A stretch of 64,000 nucleotides of DNA from an uncultured Chitinophaga sp. (GTDB taxonomy: Bacteria; Bacteroidota; Bacteroidia; Cytophagales; Cyclobacteriaceae). A model generated the notes under the pieces. That model saw only the letters and a list, made by a program, of their open reading frames with translations. It was not told the origin of the DNA and searched no databases. Shown here piece by piece: positions 50,870-60,605 of this stretch. Location of the stretch: contig CABHOK010000020.1 in NCBI GenBank assembly GCA_902168205.1, forward strand, positions 1 to 64,000. The letters are read 5' to 3'. The position numbers and the translations under genes are program-made. Each line of letters starts with the position of its first letter. Positions within the stretch are counted from its first letter, which is position 1.

Positions 50870-51916
50870 CTAGATGATCAACATTGCGTCACCGTAGGTG
50901 AGGAATTTATACTTTTCTTTCTTGGCAACTCTATACGCTTCCATGATGAGATCGTATCCACCAAAGGCAGAGGCCATCATTAATAATGTTGACTCTGGCA
51001 TGTGGAAGTTTGTTACCATCGCATTGCAGATCTTGAAATCGTACGGAGGAAAGATAAATTTATCAGTCCATCCTTCACGTGCTTTCAGGCGGTTCGTTGC
51101 TGATACCGCAGACTCCAACGCGCGCATGGTAGTAGTACCGATAGCACATACCCTCTTTTTGTTATCGAGAGCTTTGTTTACCATATCGACAGCTTCATTG
51201 CCAACAATGAAGTTTTCGGAATCCATTTTATGCTTGGTGAGATCTTCAACATCTACCGGACGGAATGTACCCAAGCCGATGTGAAGCGTAACGTAAGTCA
51301 TGTCGACACCTTTCAACTGAAGACGTTTCAATAACTGACGTGTAAAGTGAAGGCCAGCGGTAGGAGCTGATACAGCACCTTTATTTTTAGCGAAGATTGT
51401 CTGGAAGCGATCTTTGTCTTCAGGCTTTACTTTGCGCTTGATATATTTAGGAAGCGGAGTTTCTCCCAATGTTTCTACTACTTTATCGAAAGCAGCAGAG
51501 TCACCATCGAAAAGAAAACGAATGGTACGACCGCGAGAAGTTGTGTTGTCTATAACTTCAGCAACCAAGTCGCCATTACCAAAATATAGTTTATTACCCA
51601 CGCGGATCTTGCGGGCCGGGTCAACCAGTACATCCCACAAGTGCATATCTGCATTGAGTTCGCGCAGCAGGAATACTTCAATCTTTGCACCGGTCTTTTC
51701 CTTTCGTCCGTAAAGACGGGCAGGGAACACCATGGTATCATTACCAACCATTACATCGCCATCGTCAAAATAATCAACGATGTCTTTGAATATTTTATGC
51801 TCTATTTTACCAGAGTCCTTATGCACAACCATCAAACGTGCTTCGTCACGGTTCTCGGCTGGGTCCAGGGCAATAGAGTTGTTGGGGAGTTCGAATTTAA
51901 ATTCGGATAACTTCAT
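50870..51916 (-). CDS. queA: S-adenosylmethionine:tRNA ribosyltransferase-isomerase
   Basis: Transfers the ribosyl moiety of SAM to preQ1 in tRNA to give epoxyqueuosine. 348 aa from the ATG at 51916, the usual length (the frame is open to 52000 without family similarity). Family motifs: [21 protein letters not shown] at the start, [30 protein letters not shown], and [15 protein letters not shown]. Single gene with its own terminator, no other queuosine gene nearby. Confidence 0.95.
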   Translation of the reverse strand: MKLSEFKFELPNNSIALDPAENRDEARLMVVHKDSGKIEHKIFKDIVDYFDDGDVMVGNDTMVFPARLYGRKEKTGAKIEVFLLRELNADMHLWDVLVDPARKIRVGNKLYFGNGDLVAEVIDNTTSRGRTIRFLFDGDSAAFDKVVETLGETPLPKYIKRKVKPEDKDRFQTIFAKNKGAVSAPTAGLHFTRQLLKRLQLKGVDMTYVTLHIGLGTFRPVDVEDLTKHKMDSENFIVGNEAVDMVNKALDNKKRVCAIGTTTMRALESAVSATNRLKAREGWTDKFIFPPYDFKICNAMVTNFHMPESTLLMMASAFGGYDLIMEAYRVAKKEKYKFLTYGDAMLII

Positions 51917-52118
51917 ATTCGTTAATGCAAAGTATGCCCAATAAAGGGTAAATTTTATTTTGGGTTGCAAAAATAAGGCAACAATTGGCTTTTGCGACAA
52001 AAGGTGCCGTTTTTTTCAGACTTGTAACAAAAAAGCAAGTTTTTTAGTCTTAAAAAAGTAATTTGTTTGGTATAAAACCGACAAACCCAATCAATCTAAC
52101 ACTGCGTTAATTACCAGT

Positions 52119-53381
52119 ATGTATACTTTACGCCAGATTTTCGAAAGTTTCCGGTTTGCCTGGAGGGCACTGAAGTCCAATATTCTGCGCACAGTGCTGT
52201 CGCTGCTGGGCGTAACGATAGGGATTTTTGCCATTATCGCAGTGCTCACGCTGGTCGATTCACTTGAGAAAAATATCAAGGACAGTCTCAATTTTATAGG
52301 CACGAACGTAATCTACGTTGATAAATGGCCTTGGCTTGCTGATAATGATGGCGAATATCGCTGGTGGGACTTCTGGAGAAGGCCTAACTCTTCTTATAAT
52401 GAGTATAAATTTTTACAGGAGAACCTGAAATATAGCAGCTCGATCGCGATTTATGCCGACCGCGGACGCATGACTGTAAAGCGTGACAACAATAGTATAA
52501 GCGATGTGCGCCTGGTAGGAGGTAGCGAAGGGTACGACAATATATTTACCGTGAACATTGAACGCGGCCGTTACCTGACCACCGATGAAATTGCCGGAGG
52601 CAGAGATGTAGTGATCATCGGGTTTGAAGTCGCGAAAACGCTTTTCCCGAATGATGACCCTATCGGTAAAGTTGTTAAGATAAAGAACCGGAAATTTACT
52701 GTGATCGGTACGGTAAAGAAGGAAGGACAGAGTTTTATGGGCACACCGAGTAACGACTATGTTTCCATTGTACCGTATGCTACGTTCCGAAAATTATACC
52801 AGACAGGTTCCGGCCGCTGGGATGAGATGGAATCAAGTATAGGTATCCGCGGATTGGAATCAGATATAGGTTTGGTTGAACTCGAAAACGAAGTGCGCGG
52901 TATCATGCGTACCCGAAGAGGATTGCGCCCGGCAGATAAAGATAACTTTGCCGTTAACCGGCCCGAAGCACTTGCAAACATCATTGGTAATTTATTTGAT
53001 GTAGTAGGTATTGCCGGCTGGATTATCGGAGGTTTTTCAATACTTGTAGGAGGATTCGGTATTGCCAACATCATGTTTGTATCGGTAAAAGAGCGAACGA
53101 GTGTGATTGGTCTACAGAAATCGCTCGGAGCTAAAAATTACTTTATACTATTCCAGTTCCTGTTTGAAGCGATCTTCCTCAGTCTTATCGGGGGGCTCGC
53201 GGGACTTTTCCTGGTATATCTGATAACGTTTATCCCGATGGGGTCACTGATCGTTACGCTCACGTTTAAAAATATAGTATTAGGCTTAACAGTTTCTACC
53301 GTGATCGGACTTGTTTCCGGAATTGTACCCGCTGCATTGGCAGCACGCCTTGACCCGGTAATTGCCATTCGTGCCACCTGA
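52119..53381 (+). CDS. ABC transporter permease, MacB/FtsX type
   Basis: 420 aa. One N-terminal helix (about 28-48, LSLLGVTIGIFAIIAVLTLV), a periplasmic MacB core domain (about 50-270) and three C-terminal FtsX helices (about 290-315, 340-365, 380-405) ending with the typical PAALAARLDPVIAIRA. It needs a separate ATPase, not encoded here. Such pumps move lipoproteins, peptides or macrolides or transmit mechanical force. Monocistronic; terminator shared with recA. Confidence 0.9.
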   Translation: MYTLRQIFESFRFAWRALKSNILRTVLSLLGVTIGIFAIIAVLTLVDSLEKNIKDSLNFIGTNVIYVDKWPWLADNDGEYRWWDFWRRPNSSYNEYKFLQENLKYSSSIAIYADRGRMTVKRDNNSISDVRLVGGSEGYDNIFTVNIERGRYLTTDEIAGGRDVVIIGFEVAKTLFPNDDPIGKVVKIKNRKFTVIGTVKKEGQSFMGTPSNDYVSIVPYATFRKLYQTGSGRWDEMESSIGIRGLESDIGLVELENEVRGIMRTRRGLRPADKDNFAVNRPEALANIIGNLFDVVGIAGWIIGGFSILVGGFGIANIMFVSVKERTSVIGLQKSLGAKNYFILFQFLFEAIFLSLIGGLAGLFLVYLITFIPMGSLIVTLTFKNIVLGLTVSTVIGLVSGIVPAALAARLDPVIAIRAT

Positions 53382-53430
53382 TATATACGTATATGTACAC
53401 GATGGCGGAAGCTGTCGGTATATAAATATA

Positions 53431-53457
53431 AAAGCCCGTGAGATGCTCGCGGGCTTT
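53431..53457. terminator. Bidirectional terminator between the permease gene and recA
   Basis: Stem AAAGCCCGTGAG / CTCGCGGGCTTT (one G-T pair) with a 3-nt loop; T-rich on both outgoing sides. Confidence 0.85.
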
Positions 53458-53492
53458 TGCTTTAATGTCTCTTATGACTAAGTGTATATTCA

Positions 53493-54521
53493 CTACTCTT
53501 TTTCTTCCAGAACTTTAGCGCCTTCTACGCCAGCCAGGTGTTCCTTGATTTTCTTTTCGAGCTCATCCATCAGTTCAGGATTATCTTCGATAAGTTGTTT
53601 AACGGCATCACGACCCTGGCCAAGTTTGTTACCGTTGTATGAGAACCAGGAACCGGATTTCTGAACAACGTTAAGTTCTACACCCAGATCGATAATCTCT
53701 CCTGACTTAGATATACCGCGACCGTACATGATATCGAACTCCACCACTTTGAACGGAGGTGCTACTTTGTTCTTTACCACTTTTACTTTTACGCGGTTAC
53801 CGGTAATATCATCAGCAGCTTCTTTGATCTGACCAATTCTGCGAATATCCAGACGAACTGATGCATAGAATTTCAAAGCGTTACCACCCGTAGTTGTTTC
53901 AGGGTTACCGAACATTACACCGATCTTCTCGCGTAACTGGTTAATGAAGATACAGGAGCAACCTGTTTTGCTGATGGTACCGGTAAGTTTACGAAGCGCC
54001 TGCGACATGAGGCGGGCCTGTAAGCCCATTTTACTTTCACCCATCTCGCCTTCCAATTCACCTTTTGGCACAAGGGCGGCAACCGAGTCAATGACAATGA
54101 TATCGATAGCCCCTGAGCGGATCAGGTGATCGGCAATTTCAAGAGCCTGCTCACCGTTGTCGGGCTGGGAGATCAAAAGATTCTCGGTGTCAATGCCAAG
54201 CTTTTCAGCGTATGATTTATCGAACGCGTGTTCCGCATCAATGAACGCTGCAAGACCACCGCGCTTCTGTGCTTCCGCGATGCAATGCATGGTAAGCGTA
54301 GTTTTACCAGACGATTCAGGTCCGTAGATCTCGATAATTCTTCCGCGCGGTATACCTCCTATACCCAGCGCAATGTCAAGTCCCAGAGAACCGGTTGAGA
54401 TAGCAGGGATATCCACCACTTTCTCATCACTCAGTTTCATCACGGTACCTTTACCATACGTTTTTTCCAGTTTGTCAATCGTTAACTGAAGTGCCTTCAG
54501 TTTTTCTTTTGCATCGCTCAT
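53493..54521 (-). CDS. recA: Recombinase A
   Basis: DNA strand-exchange protein and LexA co-protease. 342 aa from the ATG at 54521. Walker [10 protein letters not shown] at 67-75, Walker B region [17 protein letters not shown], the L2 region with [20 protein letters not shown], and a short acidic tail (VLEEKE). No SOS box-like palindrome is evident upstream, in keeping with a reduced or different SOS control in this phylum. Confidence 0.98.
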   Translation of the reverse strand: MSDAKEKLKALQLTIDKLEKTYGKGTVMKLSDEKVVDIPAISTGSLGLDIALGIGGIPRGRIIEIYGPESSGKTTLTMHCIAEAQKRGGLAAFIDAEHAFDKSYAEKLGIDTENLLISQPDNGEQALEIADHLIRSGAIDIIVIDSVAALVPKGELEGEMGESKMGLQARLMSQALRKLTGTISKTGCSCIFINQLREKIGVMFGNPETTTGGNALKFYASVRLDIRRIGQIKEAADDITGNRVKVKVVKNKVAPPFKVVEFDIMYGRGISKSGEIIDLGVELNVVQKSGSWFSYNGNKLGQGRDAVKQLIEDNPELMDELEKKIKEHLAGVEGAKVLEEKE

Positions 54522-54844
54522 ATTCAGTTGTTTTATTTCTCGTCTGTCAATTAGGCTGGTCTCGTTTTCAGTTTTGAAAGTACAAAGGATCAATCAGAAG
54601 TACACTTCAGTAATCAATCATCAACCTAAAAAAGTATTAACTATTTTTATTAGTTTAATTGGGTTTAAAATTACTAATTAAAATAGAAAATCAAAATGAA
54701 TCTGCTGATATGGAGCAGTTTTTTAGCTTTTTCGGGTTGCCGCCCTGTCCGTTGAATTCCCGTTAACCGCTGTCGGAGCCGCATACAAAGTTGAGGTATA
54801 CTTTTATCTTGCAGGCTATAGATCGAAGAAATATTTTTTGTTGC

Positions 54845-55894
54845 ATGAAGAGTCGTTTCGGTAAAATCATCAAGCGCGTTTTGTTGGCACTTCTCCTGGT
54901 GGTTGCTATTCTCTTGGTCGTATTTTGGGATCTGGTGAGTTATGGTGTTCGGCAGGGATACGGGCAACTGAACATCGTATGGAATGCGCGACCAGTGGAA
55001 GAGTTCATGGCCGATCCTTCGTTTCCGGATTCACTCAAAGCAAGACTGAGGCTGATCGATGAAGTAAGAAAGTATGCGATCGATTCACTTGGCCTCAAAG
55101 ACACCGAGAACTATAAAACACTATACGATCAAAAAGGTAAAGAAGTAATGTGGGTGGTATTGGCGGCTGAACCTTTCAAGCTGAAACCAAAAGAGTGGAA
55201 GTTCCCGGTGATTGGTTCTGTTCCCTACAAAGGTTTCTTCAACCAGAAGCTCGCGTTCAATCTGAAAAAAGAGTTGGAAGGAGAAGGTTATGATGTGATC
55301 GTTCGTAATCCGGGGGGCTGGTCAACACTCGGTTGGTTTACCGACCCTATACTTAGCAAAATGCTTAGTCGTAGTGAAGGCGATCTCGCGAATCTAATTA
55401 TACATGAAATGTCGCACGCTACCATCTTTGTAAAAGATAGTGTAGACTTTAATGAGAACCTGGCTACGTTCATTGGCGATCGAGGTGCCGAGAAGTTTCT
55501 GATCTATAAATATGGTCGTGATTCGAAAGAGTACACAACCTATATTGATGAAGATAAGGATTACCTGAAGTATGTAGACCACATGCTGCGTGGGGCGCAC
55601 CTGCTCGATAGTTTATATAGTGGCATGCACGAGAGCGATCCGCTGGAAAAGAAAAAAGAAATAAAGCAGGCTGCGATTCAGAAGATCATTGATAACCTCG
55701 ATACGCTTTCGCTGGCCCTTACCAAAAATCCTTCGCAGCGATTTAAGGATAAGCTACCCAACAACGCTTACTTCATGAACTTCCGGCAGTATCAATCGAA
55801 ACAGAATATTTTCGGAGAAGAATGGAGCACCGTTTTTCATGGCGACCTGCGTGCTTACATCCTTCACCTGAGCGAGAAGTATCCTTTTCTCTAA
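54845..55894 (+). CDS. Putative zinc aminopeptidase (PF10023 family)
   Basis: 349 aa from the ATG at 54845. An N-terminal transmembrane anchor (VLLALLLVVAILLVVFWDL) follows a short basic head. The zinc-peptidase motif IIHEMSHATIFV (HExxH at about 187-191) and downstream FNENLATFIGDRGA, the third-ligand glutamate region, match the Aminopep/PF10023 family. It should face the periplasm. Substrate specificity is unproven. Single gene. Confidence 0.85.
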   Translation: MKSRFGKIIKRVLLALLLVVAILLVVFWDLVSYGVRQGYGQLNIVWNARPVEEFMADPSFPDSLKARLRLIDEVRKYAIDSLGLKDTENYKTLYDQKGKEVMWVVLAAEPFKLKPKEWKFPVIGSVPYKGFFNQKLAFNLKKELEGEGYDVIVRNPGGWSTLGWFTDPILSKMLSRSEGDLANLIIHEMSHATIFVKDSVDFNENLATFIGDRGAEKFLIYKYGRDSKEYTTYIDEDKDYLKYVDHMLRGAHLLDSLYSGMHESDPLEKKKEIKQAAIQKIIDNLDTLSLALTKNPSQRFKDKLPNNAYFMNFRQYQSKQNIFGEEWSTVFHGDLRAYILHLSEKYPFL

Positions 55895-56011
55895 CGCCCG
55901 AAACCTTTTGCTATTACCGAATTGTTATCCGGGCTTAAGGAATTGTTAAGAAACACTTCCCGGTTTTTAATGGGCTTTTTTATGTATATTTTTGAAGCAA
56001 ATAGTTGAACC

Positions 56012-56701
56012 ATGGGAAACAAGCAAATGCACAAAGTGCTTGTCGTTGACGATGAAGAACCGATTTTGGAACTTCTGAAGTACAACCTCGAAAAAGGCGG
56101 ATACGATGTGAAAACTGCGTCTGATGGCTCAAAAGCTGTGGACATTGCTAAAAAGTTTGTACCGGATCTGGTATTGCTTGATATCATGATGCCCAAGATG
56201 GATGGCGTAGAAACCTGCCGGTTGCTGCGCGACATCCCTGAACTGCAAAAAACATTTGTTGTATTCCTCACGGCACGCTCCGAAGAATATTCAGAGGTAG
56301 CTGCGTTTGATGTGGGTGCAGATGACTATATCACCAAGCCAATCAAGCCGCGTGCACTCATGAGCCGCATCAGTGCGTTGTTCAGAAGAGATTCTAAAAA
56401 GTCATCGCCTTCCAGTCTCATTACGATTGGTGAACTTACGATTGACCGCACCAGCTATACTATAAAAGTAAACGAGAAGGAGATCAACCTCCCGAAGAAA
56501 GAATTCGAGCTGCTATATTTCCTGGCGCAGAATCCCAATAAAGTATTTAGTCGCGAAGATCTGTTGCAGAACATCTGGGGTTCCGATGTATATGTACTCG
56601 CCCGCACGGTAGACGTTCACATTCGTAAAGTGCGCGAAAAGATTGGTGATGACTTTATTACTACAGTGAAAGGTGTAGGGTATAAATTCAGTCTCAACTA
56701 G
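56012..56701 (+). CDS. OmpR/PhoB-family response regulator
   Basis: 229 aa: receiver domain (about 6-125) with VVDDEEP, LLDIMMPKMDG (Asp about 56), FLTARSEE and KPIKPRAL; then a winged-helix DNA-binding domain (about 135-229) with LPKKEFELLYFLAQNPNKVFSRE and GVGYKF. It most resembles PhoB-type regulators. The probable cognate kinase begins at 57612, but an unrelated membrane-protein gene is placed between them. A TATTTTTG -7-like box lies at 55987-55994. Confidence 0.92.
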   Translation: MGNKQMHKVLVVDDEEPILELLKYNLEKGGYDVKTASDGSKAVDIAKKFVPDLVLLDIMMPKMDGVETCRLLRDIPELQKTFVVFLTARSEEYSEVAAFDVGADDYITKPIKPRALMSRISALFRRDSKKSSPSSLITIGELTIDRTSYTIKVNEKEINLPKKEFELLYFLAQNPNKVFSREDLLQNIWGSDVYVLARTVDVHIRKVREKIGDDFITTVKGVGYKFSLN

Positions 56702-56703
56702 TA

Positions 56704-57601
56704 GTCGTTATCCGTTAATTGTTATCCGTTATCCGGGAGTTATTCAGAGGTGTTGGTATATCTATGATATACCTGTTATTATTAACTTGATCGGATTTTT
56801 GTTGAGTTTTATTCATTCATGCTAATTCTATTAAGGCAGATCGTGTAATTTGGCTTTCGGAATCGACATCGTATGAATATTGAACGCCTGAAGAAAATTC
56901 ACCGATACTCCGGTATAATACTGGCCACTTTCTTTCTCTTTCATATTGTCAATCATCTTTTCGCATGGGGCGGTCCTGATACGCACATACGCGTTATGAA
57001 TTTATTCCGCCATGTTTACCGCTTTCCTCCGGTAGAAGTAATTTTGTTGTTGAGCGCGCTTATACAGGTAACTGTTGGTTTAATGCTGGTGTGGCAAAAA
57101 GGATTCAGAAAAAATCTATATGATCTTTTGCAGGTTATCAGCGGGCTATACCTTTCGTTTTTCCTACTCTTTCATATTCGTGCCGTATTGCTTGGACGCT
57201 ATTCCTGGAATGTAGAGACTGATTTTTATTTCGCTGCATGGGGCGTAAAGAACCATCCGGCCGATCTGTTTTTTATACCCTATTACTCGCTTTCCGTACT
57301 CTGCGTATTTATACACCTGGCTTGTGTACACCGCCAGAAGATGCTCGCATTAGCTGTAACAAATGCAGGCGTTGTAACCTCACCACTACAGGTAACACGT
57401 CAGGCGATTGTAATTATAGCTACCGGCATTGTGGTAACGGCATTAATCCTGGCTGCTTTTATAATAGCATGATGATATATACTAACGATTATAAAATCTC
57501 TTGCACAGAGATAACGAAGAAGACACAAACAACAAAAAGGCTTTGCTTACCTTGCGTCTGCATTTATCTACGGATAACGATTCACTAATAACGATTAACG
57601 G
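56704..57601. repeat. Inverted CGTTATC heptamer arms bracketing a gene
   Basis: The left arm 56706-56733 has 7-bp words CGTTATC, CGTTAAT, TGTTATC and CGTTATC, starting four bases after the regulator's stop. The right arm 57570-57601, read on minus, has CGTTAAT, CGTTATT, AGTGAAT and CGTTATC, ending 10 bp before the kinase start. Together they enclose about 840 bp holding one complete gene (56873-57472). Confidence 0.8.
56873..57472 (+). CDS. Succinate dehydrogenase membrane-anchor-like protein
   Basis: 199 aa with five hydrophobic helices. The opening IERLKKIHRYSGIILATFFLFHIVNHL carries a histidine pattern like heme-binding cytochrome b subunits of succinate dehydrogenase/fumarate reductase; later FLLFHIRAVLLG and FIHLACVHRQK give further candidate ligands. 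No flavoprotein or iron-sulfur subunit is nearby, so a stand-alone quinone- or heme-linked role is possible. It is inserted between the two genes of a two-component pair and flanked by inverted heptamer arms. Confidence 0.7.
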   Translation: MNIERLKKIHRYSGIILATFFLFHIVNHLFAWGGPDTHIRVMNLFRHVYRFPPVEVILLLSALIQVTVGLMLVWQKGFRKNLYDLLQVISGLYLSFFLLFHIRAVLLGRYSWNVETDFYFAAWGVKNHPADLFFIPYYSLSVLCVFIHLACVHRQKMLALAVTNAGVVTSPLQVTRQAIVIIATGIVVTALILAAFIIA

Positions 57602-57611
57602 CTAAACGAAC

Positions 57612-58673
57612 ATGGTTTACAGTTCCCGCGGTCTTGCTCTGCTTCTTGCGTTCTGCATTGCCCTGATCACGTCTTTATTTCTTTCGTTGTTCAAAAGTAT
57701 TGCTGCCAGCGCGTTGCTGGTTGCTTTTGCCATCAGCTTCTCGGTTTCGTACCTGCTTATTTTTACAGTGCTGGAGTTTCTCATCTTTCGTGAGATCAAT
57801 AAAATATACAAGCTGATGGGTAAGTTGAAAAAGAAAGAACTTGCCAAGATCGACAGACAAAAAACAGCTCCGCTGAACCCGCTCAAAACAATAAATGAAG
57901 ATATATACTCTTTTGCCGAGTTGAAGCAAAAGGAAATTGATGAACTTAAAAAACTCGAAGCATTCCGCAGAGAGTTTATTGCCGATGTATCGCACGAGCT
58001 GAAGACACCGATTTTTGCCGCACAGGGATTTGTGCATACACTCCTTGATGGCGCTGTGAATGATAAAACAGTGCGTACAAAATTTCTGAAGAAAGCCGCG
58101 AAGAGTCTGGATGGTCTGGATATGCTCGTTCAAGACTTGCTAACACTCTCGCATATTGAAACCGGTCAGATAAAAATGCACTTTGAGACAATCGATATGC
58201 ACAAGCTTACCGAAGAAGTGTTTGAACAGTTTGAAGAAAAAGGCGAGAAGCGGAATATAAAATTACGCGTAGAAGGCGCCCATCATAAAGCATTGGTATA
58301 TGCTGATTGGCAGCGCATCAGCCAGGTGATGACAAACCTGATCAGCAATGCCATCAAACATTCGAACGATGGCTCCGATGTGGTGGTGAGTTTCGACATC
58401 AGCAAAAAAAATGTTGTTACCAAGGTGCGCGACTTTGGCGAAGGTATACCGGCTGAACATCAAACCCGCATCTTTGAACGTTTCTACCGTGTCGATAAAA
58501 GCCGAAGTCGCGAGAAGGGCGGTACCGGTTTGGGGCTCGCCATCGTGAAACATATCCTTGACGGACACAATACAAAAGCCGAAGTAGAGAGCGAACCCGG
58601 TAAAGGTTCTACTTTTAGTTTTAAATTGCCGCGTGTTAAGCCGGATGCTGCCGAGCATCACCAGGCTGACTAA
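57612..58673 (+). CDS. PhoR-like sensor histidine kinase
   Basis: 353 aa. Two N-terminal transmembrane helices (about 8-28 and 34-58) with almost no periplasmic loop, then a coiled linker, a HisKA domain with ADVSHELKTPIFA (phosphoacceptor His about 129), and an HATPase_c domain with NLISNAIKHSNDG, DFGEGIP, GGTGLGLAIVKHI. Without a sensory loop, it probably responds through partners or within the membrane, as PhoR does. The partner regulator is 0.9 kb upstream. Confidence 0.92.
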   Translation: MVYSSRGLALLLAFCIALITSLFLSLFKSIAASALLVAFAISFSVSYLLIFTVLEFLIFREINKIYKLMGKLKKKELAKIDRQKTAPLNPLKTINEDIYSFAELKQKEIDELKKLEAFRREFIADVSHELKTPIFAAQGFVHTLLDGAVNDKTVRTKFLKKAAKSLDGLDMLVQDLLTLSHIETGQIKMHFETIDMHKLTEEVFEQFEEKGEKRNIKLRVEGAHHKALVYADWQRISQVMTNLISNAIKHSNDGSDVVVSFDISKKNVVTKVRDFGEGIPAEHQTRIFERFYRVDKSRSREKGGTGLGLAIVKHILDGHNTKAEVESEPGKGSTFSFKLPRVKPDAAEHHQAD

Positions 58674-58690
58674 AACTAAAAGGAATTATC

Positions 58691-59410
58691 TTGAAGGCTG
58701 CCAAAATCAATTTAGAAGAACTTATTCTCTTCGAAGACGAAGATTTTATTCTCATCAATAAACCTCCGTTTGTTGCTACACTTGAAGACCGGAACTCGAA
58801 AGTTAACCTGCTCGGATTAGCCCGCGAGTATGTTGATACCGCGCAGGTATGCCATCGTCTCGATAAAGATACATCCGGTGTACTGGCGATAGCTAAAAAT
58901 CCGGAAGCATACCGCCACATGAGTTTGCAGTTTGAAAAACGTGAAGTCACCAAAATATACCATGCCGTTGCGGATGGCATTCATAACTTTAAAGATGAAC
59001 TGGTTGATCTTCCGATCCTGAAACAGGATGATGGTATAGTAAAAATCAGCAGGCGTGAAGGTAAACAGGCACAAACGTATTTTACTTCTATCAAGTCATA
59101 CAAGCTGCATACGCTGGTGGAGTGCCGACCGATAACCGGACGAATGCACCAGATCAGAATTCATCTTTCAACGTTGAAGGCTTCTATTACTGGTGATGAA
59201 CTTTATGGCGGTAAACCATTTTTTCTATCGAGTGTAAAGCGCGGTTTCAATTTAAAGAAGCAAACGGAAGAGCAGCCCATCATGAAACGTATGGCGCTGC
59301 ATGCGTACTCGCTCACCTTTGCCGATATGAAAGGCAACACGCAAAAAATAGAAGCGCCTTATCCCAAAGATTTGCAGGCACTGGTGAAACAGTTAGAGAT
59401 TAACAGCTAA
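58691..59410 (+). CDS. RluA-family RNA pseudouridine synthase
   Basis: 239 aa; converts uridine to pseudouridine in rRNA or tRNA. It starts at a TTG at 58691 preceded by AAAGGA. The catalytic Asp is in CHRLDKDTSG (about residues 55-64); KIYHAVADG, GRMHQIRIHL and GDELYGG are also typical. No S4 domain. It lies 17 bp after the kinase gene, so it is probably in the same transcript. Confidence 0.9.
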   Translation: MKAAKINLEELILFEDEDFILINKPPFVATLEDRNSKVNLLGLAREYVDTAQVCHRLDKDTSGVLAIAKNPEAYRHMSLQFEKREVTKIYHAVADGIHNFKDELVDLPILKQDDGIVKISRREGKQAQTYFTSIKSYKLHTLVECRPITGRMHQIRIHLSTLKASITGDELYGGKPFFLSSVKRGFNLKKQTEEQPIMKRMALHAYSLTFADMKGNTQKIEAPYPKDLQALVKQLEINS

Positions 59411-59460
59411 TATCCGTCATACGTGGTAGCAGGTATAGAGCTATAGCTGCTACCGTAATT

Positions 59461-60540
59461 CTATTTTATTTCCAGAATAACATCGCCACCAACCGGGTAT
59501 GCCGTGCAGGTAAGTGTTCTGCCTTTTTCCACTTCGCTATCCACCAGCACTTCGTTGTTCCACATCCATACTTTTCCTTTTATGCATGATGCTGCGCACG
59601 TACCACATTGTCCTGATTCGCAGCTGTAGGGTATAGGTATATTCAGCTTTTTAGCATGCTGCAGAATGGTTTCCGGAAACTGCGTTTCAAACGTATATAC
59701 ATTGCCATTCAGTCGTAGCTCTACGGCATGTTTGTCTTGATCAGAAGGTTCATTTTTTTGTATAGGCTTTCGCGTTGCAAAATTTTCTTTACGGATGTTA
59801 TCGGCAGGTACACCTTCAGTTTGAAGAACGATCGTAGCCATACGCATATACTCATACGGACCGCACAGGTAAAAAAGTGTGTCACGATGATCGGTGCCTG
59901 AATATTGCTTCAATAAATCTTCCAATAAGAATTTGCCGAGCCGTGCCCGTGAAAGATTGCGTGACGTACTGAACAGGTACTCGATGGTGAGTTGATCGCT
60001 ATATTTCTTTTGAAGTTCATTCAGCTCCTTGTAAAATATAGTGTCGTCAGGTTGGCGATTGCTATAAATTAATACCACCTGCAGCGCAGGATACGTTGTT
60101 AATACATGCTTGAGTAATGAGTATATCGGAGTGATGCCGCTACCGGCCGCCAGGAAGATCAGTTTCTTATAATTCACCAGATTTTCCGGTAACGTAAAAT
60201 GCCCGGACGAACCAATGGTGAGCAAAGTGTCGCCAGGCTTTACCCGATCGATAAACCACCGCGAGTATTCTCCATTCTCAATTCGTTTCAACGTTATGGT
60301 GGGAATGGCGTCTATCCCGGGCGTTGTAGAGAACGAGTAACTTCTCCGATCACCGTCATTAGTACCATTCTTGGGAAAGATAAACGTAATGAATTGTCCC
60401 GGTGTATAGTGCAAAGGCGAACCATCAGCATACTCCAATTGAAAAGACTTTACATTTTTAGTTTCCTCAACAACATCACGAACAACAATTCTTTTATAAG
60501 CTGACGATGTATTCACTACGTTATTATTATTTAAATTCAA
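59461..60540 (-). CDS. Ferredoxin-NAD(P) reductase fused to 2Fe-2S domain
   Basis: 359 aa. FAD-binding barrel (about 15-115; RRSYSFSTTPG), NAD(P)-binding domain (about 120-245; GSGITPIYSLLKHV and CGPYEYM), then a plant-type 2Fe-2S ferredoxin domain with CESGQCGTCAASC and LTC. It passes electrons from NAD(P)H to an oxygenase or other acceptor and resembles PaaE/HmpX-type reductases. No oxygenase is next to it. Divergent from an AraC-family regulator, which may control it. Confidence 0.9.
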   Translation of the reverse strand: MNLNNNNVVNTSSAYKRIVVRDVVEETKNVKSFQLEYADGSPLHYTPGQFITFIFPKNGTNDGDRRSYSFSTTPGIDAIPTITLKRIENGEYSRWFIDRVKPGDTLLTIGSSGHFTLPENLVNYKKLIFLAAGSGITPIYSLLKHVLTTYPALQVVLIYSNRQPDDTIFYKELNELQKKYSDQLTIEYLFSTSRNLSRARLGKFLLEDLLKQYSGTDHRDTLFYLCGPYEYMRMATIVLQTEGVPADNIRKENFATRKPIQKNEPSDQDKHAVELRLNGNVYTFETQFPETILQHAKKLNIPIPYSCESGQCGTCAASCIKGKVWMWNNEVLVDSEVEKGRTLTCTAYPVGGDVILEIK

Positions 60541-60557
60541 GTATAAATTAAGCCACG

Positions 60558-60604
60558 AATCCTAAAATCTTTCAATCTTAAAATTTTTCCAATCTTCCAA
60601 TTCC
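60558..60604. repeat. Octamer arm of the GATTGGAA family
   Basis: Read on minus: AATTGGAA, GATTGGAA, then AAATTTTA-like and GATTGAAA, GATTTTAG words. It occupies the 65-bp gap between two divergent genes and reaches the base before the AraC-family start at 60606. The word matches the array at 50597-50812, 10 kb away. Confidence 0.75.
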
Positions 60605-60605
60605 C

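Noticed and set aside
50720-50983. Plus-strand open frame with repeated WKIGRLED residues
   Set aside because: It is generated by the perfect GATTGGAA octamer array (period 8 stays open and gives an 8-residue repeat) and then runs antisense into queA.
56704-57601. Insertion sequence or transposon
   Set aside because: Inverted arms are period-7 words rather than unique terminal repeats, and there is no transposase or target-site duplication.
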